Positions 36,901-51,900 of a stretch of 64,000 bases of DNA are shown in pieces. The stretch comes from Dastarcus helophoroides. Lineage: Eukaryota > Arthropoda > Insecta > Coleoptera > Bothrideridae. The translations under genes were made by a program, and so were the position numbers. Location: the NCBI GenBank assembly GCA_028583605.1, contig CM053330.1, positions 24,144,129 to 24,208,128 on the forward strand, written 5' to 3'. Positions within the stretch are counted from its first letter, which is position 1; each line of letters starts with the position of its first letter. The notes beneath the pieces were generated by a model. That model did not search any database. It was not told the DNA's origin and was given only the letters and a program-made list of their open reading frames with translations.

Positions 36901-39900
36901 AAAATCGAAACTTTAAATAGTTAATAAAAAACTGGCAACTCTGAAGAAAAGTTAAAATTTTTGGAAGTAGAATTTTTTTAAAATCAAAACTTTCATGCAC
37001 AAGGAAGTTTAAAAAAGGTCGATTTTTTTTAGAATAAACATTTTGAAAAGTCGCATCTTTAAAAAGTCAAATTTTCGAAGAAAAGTTTAAAACTGTCAAA
37101 AGGTTGAAATTTTCAAAAAAAGGTTGCATCTTTCAAAAAAAAGTCAAACCTTTTCAAAGGTCGAATGTTTGAGAAGTCGAAATTTTTAAAAAGTCGAAGT
37201 TTTGAAAAAGTCGAGAGTTAAAAAAAGGTCAAAATTCTGAAGAAAAAAATTTTGAAATTGTGAAAGAGTTGATGTTTAAATCAGTATTTTACGAAAATGT
37301 CAAAATTTTGAAATAATGTTTGAAGTAAGCGGAAATTTCAAAATTTTCAAAATATGTCGAAATTCTCAAAAAGACCAGACATTAAAAAAGAAATCAAAAT
37401 TTTCAAAAAGACATCAAACGTTTCAAAAAGTCGAAATATTTAAGTTTTGAGAAAAAGTCTAAATGAAAAAAAAACTCAAATTTTGAAGTCAACATTTTCA
37501 AAATAATCAAATATTCATAAATATCTAAATTTAAAAAGAAGTCGAAATTAAAAAAAAAACCTTTCTCAAGTTGAAATTAAAAAAAAGTGGAATTAACAAC
37601 AAAAAATTATGTTCAAAAAAAAAATAATTGAAGTTTCGAGAAAAGCTCCAAATTTTGAAAAAAATGAGATCTAAAAAACGTAAATTTGATAAGGAAGGAA
37701 CCATGAACCGGGACCTAAGTACCTTATTTAATGTACCTGACTGGCAAGATTTTGTGCGGCTAAGAAAATGAATGGGGTTTTGTTTGGGTGGCACATATTT
37801 TGATGCAGCATTTTTATTTTTTTGTGTAAATTTTTTAAATCTTTTTTAAAACTTTTAAGTTTGACTTCAATACGAAAATTGTCAAATTTAAACTTAGAAT
37901 TTTGAGATAAATCTCGATATTTTTAAAAAATTTCTAGAAATCTGGAGTTTTTTCTCTAAATCTCAAATTGAAACGTAAATGTTCAACTTCATTGCCAACA
38001 TTCGAAATTTCAAAATCAAACACGAAATTTCAATATTAAAGTTGAATTTAAATAGAAGTTTTTACATTCTGGGAAATTATGGAAATGTTAAATTTTTCGA
38101 GTTAAAATATTACTAATAAAAAATGTAATTTGATAGCCTTTAGCAAAAAAGTAGAAATTTGGAAAAAATAAAAGAGAGAAGAAATGAAGTGTATGAAATT
38201 AAATCAGCAATTTTCGAATTTAAAATCGAATTTCTTGGCATTAAAACCGAAATATGCAGAAAAAAATTACACATACGAGAGAAAATTAAAATCTATCTAA
38301 AAAAATATGGAGTTTAAATTTAAAATTTACCAAATAATTGTATTTTTTTAAAAACAGGGCATCTTTGAGCGTAAAATCAGAAATTAATAAAGCAAACAAT
38401 TGATATTGTCAACTCAGAGTGAAAAAAATTTGGAATAGACAAAAAAGATACTTATAAAATATATTTTAAGCGAAATCTAAAAAAAAATTGAAATTTCTAA
38501 AAAGAAATCGAAATGCACACGTACTTATTCAGTTTTTTGCAATTTCTACAAAAAAAGTTTAGAAAAAATTGAAAATACAAAGTTGTTCACAAGCGTTAGT
38601 CTTAAAATTCAATTTTTCTTAAAAAGCTCGAGTTTCTTTGGAAAGGAATCCGTTTTTCAAACTTAGTGTGGATATTTTATTTATTTTCCTAAAATTTAAC
38701 TTTAAAATAAATAAATATTTTGATTTTTCTCTCAAATTTAGGCTAACGTTTGAATATTTCGATTTGTTCTGGAAATTTGGACTTGAAAGTTGACATATCA
38801 TGACAAAAAGTTGAATATTTTAGTTTAAAACCAAAATTGCGAAATTAAGATTGAAGTGGATTTAACTTAAAAAAAATGACGAAAGTAAACTCAAAATTCC
38901 TAATTTAAACTTCTGATTTTTACGCTTATACTCTAAAATGTTGATTTTCCTCAAAGATTTCAACTTTAATTTCGAAATTATCAAAACTCGAAGTTTTTTC
39001 CTTTCTTCGAAATTTTTTTTGCAAGATTTCATTTTTTTTTAATTTCAATGTTTTCCTTAAACGTTTTAGCTAAAATTGAAAAGTTGTTAGGTACGTTTTT
39101 TCTAAAATGACTACTTCAATATGAAAATTTTGGAATTTTTATCGAAATTTTTTGCTTGGATTCTACAATTTTAATTTTCTTCCTGAAAATTTGAGTTTAG
39201 AAGTTGCAATTATGTTCTTTTTCTAGTCTCTTTCCTCAAGATTTCCATTCATTTAAGTTAAAATTTCCGAATTTTTACTCAAAATTCATATTTCATTTTT
39301 AAAATAAAATTTTTAATTTTGATCACGAATTTATTTTAACAATTTAGATAGAGCTTTTCTCTTTTTCCTTAGACTTGAAATTTGAAGCCTCAACTGAGTC
39401 GGAGATTCGACCAATTTTGGACCGAAACCTAGGTCGAAACTGAAGTGGTCGAATTCGAAATCAGTCGTTTCTGATAAACATATTGACAAAGTTCAATGTT
39501 TGATAAACTCTTGATATTTTTAAGAAAGTTAAATTTTTACTCCAATTTCTCGTAAAATTTTGATTTTTTTTTGAAACTTTTTAACTTTTTTGAAGTTTTT
39601 ATTTTTTTTAATAATTCCAACTTTAAAATAATGATTTTTGGATATATTTTGATTTTCTTGTTTGTAAAGTTTTTATGATAATTTTTGTTTTTGTTAAAAA
39701 ATTTCGTTTTTGAAAATTTGTTTTTCAATAGTTTAAATTTTTAATATTTTGACTATTACGGAGTTTTTTTTTGGAAAATTTTGACTTTTTACCACATTTT
39801 TGACTATATTTTTTACCTTTTTTCAAAATTCCCATCTTGTTATTGAAAATTTTTGCAACGTTTTTTAACATTTTCATTCTAAATTCGACTTTTTTTTTTA

Positions 39901-42900
39901 AATTTCAGCTTTTCCTCGTTTCCACTTTTTGAAAGTAACGATTTTTTTTTAATCTGACTTCGAATTTTACCGAAAATCTCGATTTTTTTTAAACATTTCG
40001 ACTTTATATTTTGTAAATTGCAAATTTCCCATTTCCCATTTTTTTTTAATTTCCAGTTTTTCCAAATTCTAAGTTATTTTGTAAATTTCAACTCTTTCAC
40101 AATTTTGACTCTCTTTAAGATTTTGATTTATTTTTCAATTTTTTAAAATTTTGATGCAAAATTTCGAATTCTCAAGATTTTGACTTTTTTTGTCGAAATA
40201 TTGCTTTATCGAAAACCGCTTTTTTTAATTTCTACATTTGTTAAATTTTTTATTATTTTTCGAAGTTTGACAATTCTTGAAAATTTCGACTTTTTTTTCA
40301 AGTTTCAACTTTATGTAGCAAATGGGTTTTTTATTTAAAAAATTCAACTTTATTTGAAAATTATCACTTTTTTGAAAATTTGAATTTTTCTCACAATTTC
40401 GATTGTTAAAATTTTCGAACTTTTTTTAGAATGTTTACTTTTTTTGAAAGTGTTAACCTTTTGTCATCAAATTTCGGTTTTCTTTGAGGTATGATTTTTT
40501 TTAGAATATTATTTTTTTCTGAAAATTTCGCCTATTTTGAAAATTTTAATTTGTTTTTTCCAAATTTAAATTTTGTGACACTTTTCACTTTTTTTTAAAT
40601 TTCGCATTTTCTCGTAACTTCGACTTTAACGTAGCAAATTGGTTTTTTATTTAAAAATTTTAAAAATTCCACATTTTTTTGAAAATTTGTCATCTTTTTA
40701 AAAAATTGGATTTTTCTCACAATTAGGATTTTTAAAATTTTCAATCTTTTTTTTGAAGATGGTAACCTTCTGTCATCAAATTTCGGTTTTTTTAAGAAAT
40801 TATTTTTTCCCGAATTAAAACTTTTTTCAAAATTTTAAATTTTTATGAAAATTTGACCATTTTTTAAGAGTTTTTACTTGTTTTCGAAATTTTGAATTTT
40901 ATGAAGTAAATGTCCACTTTTTTTAAAAGTTGGATTTTGCTCAAAATTTCGATTTTTTTCGAACTTTTTTCAGAATTTTCACTTTTCTGAAAATTTTAAT
41001 CGTTTGTCCTCAAATGTCGGCGTTTTTCTTAAGACATTATGACTTTTTCAGAATTTAAACTTTCTTCAATATTTTTTATGAAAATTTCTACTTTTTCTAA
41101 AAAATGTCAACTTTTTCTCGAAGTTTCGACTGTTATGCAGTTTTTTTATTTGAAAAATTAAATATTTGACTTTTTGAAAATTTTCACTATTCTGAAAAAT
41201 TGGATTTTTTTCAAAATTTCGATTTTTAAAATACATGAACTCTCGTCCTTAGATGACGATGTCGTCATTGCCAAGCTTTGCAGTTTTTACATAGACAATC
41301 TGACGTGCTATATGCGCGAGAGTAGAAAATCGAGAAAGTGCGCGAGATCTGGCAACACTGAAGCGGACAAACAGACAGACAAACACACTTTCGCATTTAT
41401 ATATTAGTAAGGATTCAAAAATTATGTTGCTTCAAGAAACCAACGCTTTATGAAAGACTTAGTTTATAGTTAGTGCATTCGAAAATCACAACTTAAAAAA
41501 GTATCTGGCGATGAAAACTCCCTGACGTACTACCAAAATCTTAAGAAAAAGTGGTATTCTTAACAGTAATGTTTACAAGAAGACGTATTAAATGGTCAAT
41601 ACCGAGAAAATGTTATTGTTAAAAGAAAAATTCACGAAATCTTTAAAAGTAATGAGGCGAATTAAAATAACGAAGAAACTTATTAGATTCACTTTCAACT
41701 AAATATGTGGATTGTATTGTCAAGAATATGATACATGATTAATTGAAACGATAATAATTTATAGTCTCCGATAGCTGACATTTCTATTATGAAATCTTTG
41801 AAACTTTGAATTCTCCGACCTAAATATACCTGTTACGGTACTTTCAAAGGAGCGATATATGCTGCAAGGTGGTAGTTCCAGCAAGACTGAAGCATAGTGC
41901 TGGGGTTGAGGATCGAGAATCTCGCACCTCAAAAACGATTGCAGCGCTACGCATTGTCGGTCCCAGCATAAAATATGCATATTTGTATACGGTTTTGCCT
42001 CTACTGTTTATTATTCAACGGTTATATGCAATATTATGTCAGTAGCTATCTAATTAACGACATTAAATGGCCCCAAACATTGTACTGCTTTTAAAACGTT
42101 TAGTTGCATTTAACGCCGTTATACTTACAAATAATTGATTTAAAATCATTTTGAATGAGCATTGTGATGCATGATAATTTCTTTAAAAAGTAGATTTAAA
42201 GACGCCGCAGCATTTTTAGTTAGTATGTCAATGTTTTCTTCAGCATAAATCTTAAGTTTTCATTTCAAAGAAACACTTTTATGAGTATCATTACAGGTAT
42301 CATATATCAAAAACCGGATTTGGTTGCGATTAAGCTGAACGGGATTTCGTGTGGCAAAACCAAGTTGACGCTCACTGTGACTGTCAAGGGGGCCACCGCA
42401 AATATGCCCAAGAAACCATCTGTGAAATTCACTTCTTCGGTCAACGTTGAAGTGATTGATCCTCTAACGCTATTGCATCCTGATGGATTCGATGGTCAAG
42501 CCCTCTTGATGGCACCTTTTACCTCTGTTCAGTTAGTTACTAATTTCGATGATTCGACTAAACTCATTTATAGGTAAATATATCATAAACTACCGTTTTA
42601 CGCAATTGTTTAATTAATTTAATAACGAGAGGATTTTCCTAGCATTCAAGGACAAACAAGCGACACTAAAAATAAAAGGATCGATATAGCTAAAGTCAGC
42701 TCTTCTGGACTAGTAACATCTTCAGGAGAAATGGGTCAAGCATTAATTCACATAAGATCTACCGATGAATATGGCTTGAAACAAACTCTGAGTATTGTCA
42801 TAGAGGTATTTAATCACATTTATGTTAAATATAAAAAAAGTTCAAAAGTTTTGCGTAAGACCTAACGGTGCGTTTACACTTAACACTTTATTCCATACAT

Positions 42901-45900
42901 TTCTCTGAGATAAGTGTCAATTATCTTGAGAGAAACTATCCAAGATTTATTTACACAGCTAAGAGTCTCTGATAGCTTCTCTCAAAGTAGTTGACACTTG
43001 ATATATTTTACGTCAGAGAGAAATATGCGGAATAAAGTGTCTAGTGTAAACACTCCCTAAGAAATCATATTCAAGAGAAACAATTTTAAGGTAAAGTTAT
43101 TTTGCACTGCTTTCTTTTAACTGTGATTTTAACTAATAATAAGTGTCAAATCTACCCAAGTTACATTTCTAATTGTTTTTTTTTAAATCTTAACAAAGAC
43201 TATAATTGGACAAGAAGTGTCATTATTAGAAAGTGTGACATATAGTACCATTCAAGTGAAAGGTTCCCTTTAAAATCTAATTTAAGTTTTATATCTCAGG
43301 TTTTTGCTTTTAAGAGCATCTTAAAGTTTGCATTTATCTGGATTCTGCGATCATGTCAAATGATTGCAGTTAAGTAAGATACTGTCTTAGTGTATTAGGC
43401 TCACACTTCTGAGGTCATCCTACAGAACTCTGATAACTTTAAACTTTTAAATCCAATTTACCTTACAATTTATATTTATATACATGTATAAGAATCGGTT
43501 TACATATAACTATAATTTACAGACAAAAATTGACAAATCTGATATGCAGACAGTTTCGTTTAACTTTTAAAATGTAGGTACATGAAATTATGAGATGTCA
43601 AAATGCTTCTTTTGTAGGTTAAAAATATACACTACATGTTGTTAAACATGGCGGCCAACTGGAAGCTCCACGAAGAAAGCCATTTGCACACGATCCCCTT
43701 GGGCACCGAATTTGAACTCAAAGCTACTTACTATGATAACATCGGCAGACGCTTCGACAGCGGACCTTCCGAACTGATGGTACGCAGCAGCAGATGTGAT
43801 CTCATGAAAATTAAACCGGGCTCAGCAAACGGATCAATCTGGGTCGCTACTAAAGAACCAGGACACACGGTCATTAAAGCGTGGGCCGAGGGAATCCAGA
43901 AAACCACCGATTATATCAAACTTCACGTCGAATCTGTCATTCGGCCGCATTTGGTATGTAACTTAAGCTGAATATTGGGATGCGTTTTAAAAGACTCAAA
44001 AACGTTAAAGTTTTCTTTTCTTTTTTTTTTTTATTTTAGCTGGATAGAATCAAAAATAGAGAACGGAAGATAGAGGGACAAAAAAGAGAAATTTCATTCT
44101 CTTTCCCCCTGCCTTTCGGTTTCTTTTACTTTTTTTCTTTCATCATCTTTCTTTTTTTAATAAGGAAGCAGAATAATAAAAAATAAGAAATGTAGAAAAG
44201 GTGAATAGGATTGGATTGTATAGATCAGGGGTGGCCAACAAGACGATCGCGAAAGATATTTGGTCGATCATGACAAAAATAAGACAATTTTGAGACATAT
44301 ATTTAAATAAAGTTTGAAAAGAAGCTTAAAAAAAATAAAAAAATGAAAAAACACATTTATGAAACAAAATTAGAAAGTTTTAAATTAAGAGTAGACAATT
44401 TTTAAATGATATTGAGGAAACATAAAGCTTTCCATAAAAAATGGAAATTTGCCGAAAAAATGTAGAAAAGTAACTTTAAATTTTTTAAAAATTGCCTTCG
44501 AAATAAAGATCAAAATTTTGAAAAATAAAGAAAAAGGCACAATTTTGAATCTTAAATCAAAAATTTAAAATTTTTAACAGAAGGAAAAAATAATTTTATA
44601 AAGATTTTAAAATTTTAAAAAAAAAGTAGAAACTTGAAATTTATATAATCAATAATCATTTTCTCGACATATCGAGTTTTGTGTTTAAAAACGAGAATAA
44701 AAGGTAAATAATAATTTGGGCTAAAATCTGGAGAAAAAGAAAAATTAAAAAATTAAATGAAATTTCAATATTTGGAAAGTTTCGCAAAGAAGTTGAGTCT
44801 CAAAAAATATAAACATTGAGATTAACTTGATTTAATCTAAAAAAGGAAACATTTAAATTTGAACTTCATAAAAAAGAACTTAAAAATGTAAAATGAAAGT
44901 AAACATTTTAAAAAACAAAAATTTTAATTTTGAGTAAGTTGAGATAATCAAGATTTTGAAAAAAGATGAATTTTTTAGGAAAAATTTCCAATTGAAACTC
45001 GAAAAGAAAGAATTTTTAAAAAATATCAGTATCTCTGACAAGGTTAAAATTGTTGGTTAAAGCTTAGGAAAAAATTTATATTTCGAAAAATACGTATCGC
45101 CAAACAGGATAAATTTTTGAAAAAAAAGAAAAGATTGAAATGTTCGAAGTCACACTCAATATTTCAAATAAAAAATTAAATTCCGCAAAGAAACTAAAAA
45201 TTTATCAAAATTCATTTTAAATTTTCAAGTCTGAAAAAAGAAAGAAAAAGCTAAAAATTGAAAGTTTAGACTTAGAATTTTTTGAGCAATTTATGTCTTC
45301 AGAAAATATAAGGAGATACATTATTCCTTAAGTAAAGGCTCATTATGTATATGTGTTAAATATCAAAATTTTAGTATAAGTAGATCGCAATACGTTTTTG
45401 AGAAAAATAGTCGATCACATATGTAATGAAGTTGGCCTCCCCTAGTATAGATGATTGAATGAATATGATGGATGAGACAGCTTGAATGTAATCTGATATA
45501 TGAGCAAGGTACGAACAAATGATTCAATAAATAAATTGGTGAAATTACTCGACTGAAAACTTTTCAGGAACACGTATCCCGCGGCGATATCATCTGCTTA
45601 TCGTCTCCGGTCCTCAATTTGAACGGCCACAAGGGCAAGTGGCTAACCAGCGACAAGAGCCTGATAACAATTCCTGACCCGTCGAGCGGAATAGGCATGG
45701 TTGTCGGCAATAAAGAAGGAGTGGTCATCCTAACCTATAATTTGCAGCCATCCGCCCCGTTGCACGTCCAAGTACTACCAGTTTCATTCATCAAGCTCAA
45801 TAAAGACGGATGCAGCAAAGTTCTAACGAACGCCGTCGATGGTTCAGTGTATAGCGTCTCGGTGGTACTACACAGCGATAAAAGCCTGGGACAAAAGAAC

Positions 45901-48900
45901 ACAAATTTGGTACGATTTAAGCAACTATATTGCGCAAATAACTAATTAAATGACCTCCCGTTAGATCGCCGGCTACCCTTGCATGGACACTGTTCATGAC
46001 ATGATTCGAACGCTACCCTTCAAATGTCATATGGCGTTTGCAAACAACTCTGGGCTAGCCGATAAAATTTTCATCATAACTCCGGCGTTTTCCCACGAGA
46101 AAGGTACCCCCCAAAATCATTTAAAATAAAATTCTAACGTAATAATTCCAGGTAAATACGTTTGCGAAATTCGGACCAAGTCGGACGCTTCTGATCTCTC
46201 GCAAGTTAACCGTTTGAGCACCGACTTACTGGTTTGGGCGACGAGTTCGGAGGAGCCCGACATTAGTTCCGAACAGTTGGCGATACAATTCGTCCCCAAT
46301 GTGCAAGTGCCCAAATCGATTTGTGGAAAGCCCGCGACGTCGTGTCAGCTCAATGTCAAGGGAAGGAAAGACGTGCTTAAGAACGTTAAGGTAATTTTAC
46401 GGTGGTGCCCGATTTAGTGTCTTTAGGTTCAGTTGTAGGTAAACCCACAAAATGAAAAAGTGTTGCACGTGGGGAAAGCCAGCTTTAAAGGTGATGATGT
46501 CATTTTCGAGATACAGATTTTGGATTTCAATTGGAAAGCACTACAATCCGAGGATGCTCTCATATTGAAAGTGGAATCTCCCCTGACTAATCAGACTATG
46601 AAGGTAAATGGGATTAAAACGTGGATTTGAGCAAGAGCACATTTTCCTGTTGTTTTAGGTTGAAGTTAAATTGGGTGATGAACCAGTGGGTCCTGGTGAC
46701 GGGTTAGGTTTTATGGGACGTTCAAAGAATATGATGGTCGTTATTGGTTCAATGTTGACGATCTTCCTGACGACACTTTACCGTAAGTAACATTTTTGCG
46801 CTGTGTTAAAATTTTCAGAATTTTTACGTTTGTCCCACCTTAATTCGATTTGTTGAATTTAAAACTTTGCCTATCAACTTTTTAGCAGGTAGCACATGAG
46901 TGAGCTGTTTAGACCGGTCACGGAAGACATTCAAAGTCCGAAGTTCTAACAAAATTCCAAAAGTCTTCAAATTTTGACATAAGGATGAAAATAGATTACT
47001 AAATCTCGTTTTGCACCCCATTCAGAGATCCGGAACATGATTCAAAATTCAAAAATGCAAAAATATTGAAGTGAAGCGCTATGGTAGACAAAGACACAAT
47101 CACTTGAATTCAGGTTTTGTATCCAGATGCGATAAATGTAACTTGTGATGTTTTGTTAAAGGTTTCGATTCCTAAAGATAATCAAAGTCTGGAGAAGAAT
47201 TATTTTTATTGATTACGATATTTTTAAAATTAATAGGTCAGCCACTGAAGAATTTAAAGTCAAGTGTTTTAATAAATTCATAAAAAATTCAAAATTTACA
47301 AGTTTAAAAACTGTTGATTTAAGGTTTTCCATCAAATGTCGACATAAAATCGTATAAAATAAAAGAGTAAAGTAATAAAATCATCGATATTTTACCAAAT
47401 ATTCCCAAGTTAATTCCAACATTCTGTCAACAATCTTTTTTGATTTTTTAACAATTAAAATCTGACACTTTTACTAAAAAATTAGAGTATATACTTGCTA
47501 TTTTTAAAGAATTCAAAAGTTTCTCAAAAATTTGCCTTTTTTAATATTAATTATAAAGCTGCTGAATTTTCGGCTCGGACAAAAAATCAAATTTCAAGTT
47601 TAAACAAAAAAAAATTCAATATAAATAAATAAATAAAATAATAATAGATAAATTAAGTAAATATGTTGAGAACAAAATCGAAATTTGTAAAACAAATTCG
47701 AGATTTAACTCAAAACCTTAATTTCAAACCGAAGTGTTAGAAAAAAAATATATGCACAACTATGGAATTTAAATTAAAAAAGTGAAGGAAGTCAAAATAA
47801 AAAACAAACCTCTAAATTTATAATAAATATTTGCATATTTTTAAGTTTAAAATTTAAACACGGCATTTGGACAAAATAGTTTAAACAAGAAGAAAAAATT
47901 AAAAAAACGATAACTTGAAAACTACATTTTGAACGAAAGAAATTTATATTTTTTATTTTAATTTGAAAATTTCGAGAAAAACTTCTACATTCCGAGTTTT
48001 AGCTCGAAATTTTAATAATAAACTCAACTCCTAATTTAGATATAATAATTTTTCTAATTTAGTTTCAGCTTAAATTTCTCAATTTAATCTCGAAAATTCA
48101 ATTTTTAGCTCGAATATTCGAAGTTTTTCTCGAAATTTCTACATTTTATTTGAAGCTTAACATTTGTAGAAAAATTTAATTTTCAATTTAAAGTCAACGA
48201 TTTGAAAATATCTAATATATTGTGATTAAATTTGAAATATTTGAAAATATTTAATGAATTTATTTTGTTGCGAAATTTCGACTTTGTTACTCTGAAATTT
48301 TGGGCTTTAACCAAAAAATTGTCAAATTTTTGAGTTTAAAAACCATATGTGTTAACTCCATATTTTAAGGAAAATGGTTTGGTACATCAGTGGCGTGTTT
48401 TTCGTGGAAACTACAAAATGAAAGTGTCCATATTCATTTTATTTTAAAATCTCTTTTTTTTCACACAACAGCTGCGATTACCATTTATTGATATTAATAA
48501 CGATTATGATCGAAATTTAACAATTGTATCTGTGAAGTAACAAATTCAACTTATTTTTAACATAATCGGAATTTATTTGTGTACAAATTTTTAAGGCGTG
48601 GGAGAGTATGAATATGGCGAATTTTAATAAAAATGCGGATTTTTTAATGTCGAATGTTTTAAAAATTTTAACTTTTTTAAATAATTTGACATTTTAAATT
48701 TGTAAATTTTAATTCATTGTTGAAAACTTCGATCCTTTTGAAAATTTAAACATTTTACAATATTACCCTTTTCGAAACTTTCTTTTCAAAAATAATGACG
48801 TTTTCTTAAAAGTTCAATCTTTTTTCTCGAAATTTTAATTTTTTTGAAAATCGTCAAAATTTAGATTTTTTTATGAAATTTCATCTTATTTTTTAATCCT

Positions 48901-51900
48901 GCTTTTTGTGAAAGCTTCCAGTTTACTGTATTAAAAAGTTCGATCCTTTTAAAAAGAAACGTTTGAAAAATTGAAAAAAAAAGGTATACTTTTTAAAATT
49001 GTAATTTTATGAAAATTTTTTGACTTTTATGTCGAAGTTGCGATTTTTTTGTAAATTTTAACGATTTTTGAAAAATGCGACTTCTGCTAAATATTTGAAC
49101 TCTTTTTGAAAAATTCGGCTGCTTAAAAATGTTGACTATTTCTCAAAAAACTACAGGAATACTTTTTTTTTAATTTCTAAATTCCAAAAATTTTGACTTT
49201 TTTTTAGAGAATGTACTTTTTTGAAAGTTCAGATAACAAAATCAACCCTTTTTTTAAATTTAGGTTTTTTCTTGAAAGTGTGACTAAAATTTCTAACTTT
49301 CTCCAAATTTGAAATTTGTAAATTAAAACTTTTTTGAAAAATTACTCTTTGCTGAAAATTTGAACTATTTTTGAATTATTTAACTATTATTCAAGATTTT
49401 TCAAAATATCATTTTTGTCCCAAAAATATACAAAAACGCCTTTTTTTGAAACCTTTTAACTGAAAATCACAACTTTTTTTGAAAACTTAGACCAAAAAAT
49501 TTGGGCTTCATTTTAAAATTCTGACTGAAAATTTTTACGAAAATTTCAATTGTTTAAAAAATATTGACTTTTTTAAAAAATATTTACATTTTTGTAGAAA
49601 ATTTTTACTTCTGTTGAAAATGTCGACTCTTTAGAAGCTTTGAAAAATATCCAAATTTTTCTATAATTAAACTTTTTCTGTAATTTTGATTTATTTTTGA
49701 AAATATTGATTTAAAAATTTTGAATATTTTGAAAATTATTGGGCTTTTGTCAAAAACTTAGGCTTTTTGTCAAAAATTTGACTTTTTTAAAATCTTTCTT
49801 TTAAATTTCAATTTATTATTGAAAATTTCGACTTTTTTGACCATTTAGACATTTCAACATATTAACTTTTCAAAACTTTCTTTTTTAAAAATTTTGATTC
49901 ATTCTCATAATGTCGATTTTTTTATTTGAGGTTTCGATTAATTTTTGAAAATGTTCATCTTTTTAAATGCTTTTTTAAGTTTTCTCGAAATTTTTAAATA
50001 TGTTTAAAATTTCGACCTTTGTTTTTCGCTGCAATTTAGATCCTTTTCCCAAAATTTTGACTACTTTTTAAAAAATGTCAATTTTTGGGGATATTTCGAC
50101 TTTTTTTAAATATTGACTTAAAATTTCGACCTTTTTTAAACATTTGGACTTTTTTCTTGAAAAATTCGAATCTGAAATTTTAACTTTTTCCAAAAATTTC
50201 CACTTTTTTAATTTTTTTTCAAAATTTCTACTTTTCCAAAAAATCAACTCTTTTTGAAAATTTGGATTTTTTAGAATTGTGACTTAAAAGTGCGACATTT
50301 GAATGCTGATGCATTTAAAATGTAATTATCTTTTAAAAGGGTTTCTGGTCAGTTTCCCCATTTACAAAAATCACCACATGCCGCTAAGTTACCTACTCTT
50401 GGAAAGAAACACAAAATTAATAAAAATAAAATTCAAGAATCTTCGTGTTTAATCTCGTAAATTTAATTTTACACTCGAATATTCAAATTTTTTTAGAAGT
50501 TTGGGTTTCCAAATCCGACATTTCACTTAAAATTTTTAGAGAAAGTGAAAATTTTGCATTCGAAGTCGGAAGATTCGATAACAAAAAAAACTTCGAAATT
50601 TAGGAACAAAACAAATTCGATTTTGAAGGTAATCGTGATTACTTCGTTGACCTTGGATAACAGTGATAATATCGTTTTTTTTTTTCAAAATGAAAGGGGT
50701 ACAAAAATTAAAACATTTGGTAGAAAAGGGTACAAAAATGGTATACAAAATTATGGCCTAATCAAATTCGTTTTTTAAGATAGTCGTGGTTTTCACGTTG
50801 CCCTGAGATCCGAATTGAAAATCACAATTTTCTGTTTTTGGGTTGCGGTACAAAAATTTTTTTAGCGTTACAAAATTTCTACAAAATTCTGTTATAATTT
50901 TTTTTTTTGATGTGGCTGGATCCCAGGTTAGTATACCTAAAAGGTACGGATTAAATAATTTCCCTTCTTTTGCCTTCTTCGCACAGTCATATCATTTTAA
51001 AAATGTTTCAATAAAATAAATTCTCCAGAATGTTGGATTCTCGGAACATTAACACATGACAACAAAAAACATATTTATCGCATATGGTTACAAAACGTGA
51101 ATTCCAGGTGATTGTACTTTGTTTGCCGCACGTAGCAGAGGGCATTCTTCTCACTTCAATATTTTTGCATTTTTGGATTTTTAACCATGGTCCTGACCTC
51201 TGAACCTTTTGTTAAAATTTGAAAACTTTTGAAATTATTGCTATCTTTATGTCTTCAGTGACTAGCCTAATTGGGCCCGGAGGGAGCTCTTTCTCAAAAT
51301 CTCAACTTTTTGCGCGAATTTTGTATTCTTCTAATTTTAGAAGTCGCAATTTGCGATTTTGAATTAAACATTTTATGATGCACTTTACTTACTTTCCTAA
51401 ACTTTCGACTTTTCTTTCAAATGTTCCAGTTCCAATAAGCTTTTTTTTGTTTCTGTCTTTTAAAATAAAACATGTGCTTTTATAAACTTTTCCATGTTGT
51501 ACTTAGCTTTCATGGAGACTACTCTATTGTTGCTTGCTAGTGTAAGAAGTTGTCATTTCTCGAGTTAACACCGTGCAACTTAAATTTTGTACTTAACAGT
51601 TAATAATTTTTTATTTAATAATCTTAATTGTTTTTAGTGTACTCTAAATACCTTCAGCCTTGCGTGAACGTCAATGTACAACCTCGATCTGGGCCCGGAG
51701 GTAAGATAATTTTATTTTATTACTACTGACTTGAGATATCTGTTAGATTTGCGTTTGTCTTTTAAAATTTTATTAATTTCCAATATGTAACATCAAAAGT
51801 ATGTCAATGTTGCACCTAAAAAGTTTTTATTAAAGCTGGCTTGATTTTAGGACCGTGCGCCGCTAATCTGTCAGCCTGCCAACCGAGTCTGGGGCTTTCC

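Noticed and set aside
36463..37794. Minus-strand F/S/L-rich frames of about 80-90 codons
   Set aside because: Same cause: complement of A-rich low-complexity sequence.
48388..48430. CAGTGGCGTGTTTTTCGTGG as a hAT terminus
   Set aside because: No matching opposite end or 8-bp duplication was found; kept only as a suspicion.
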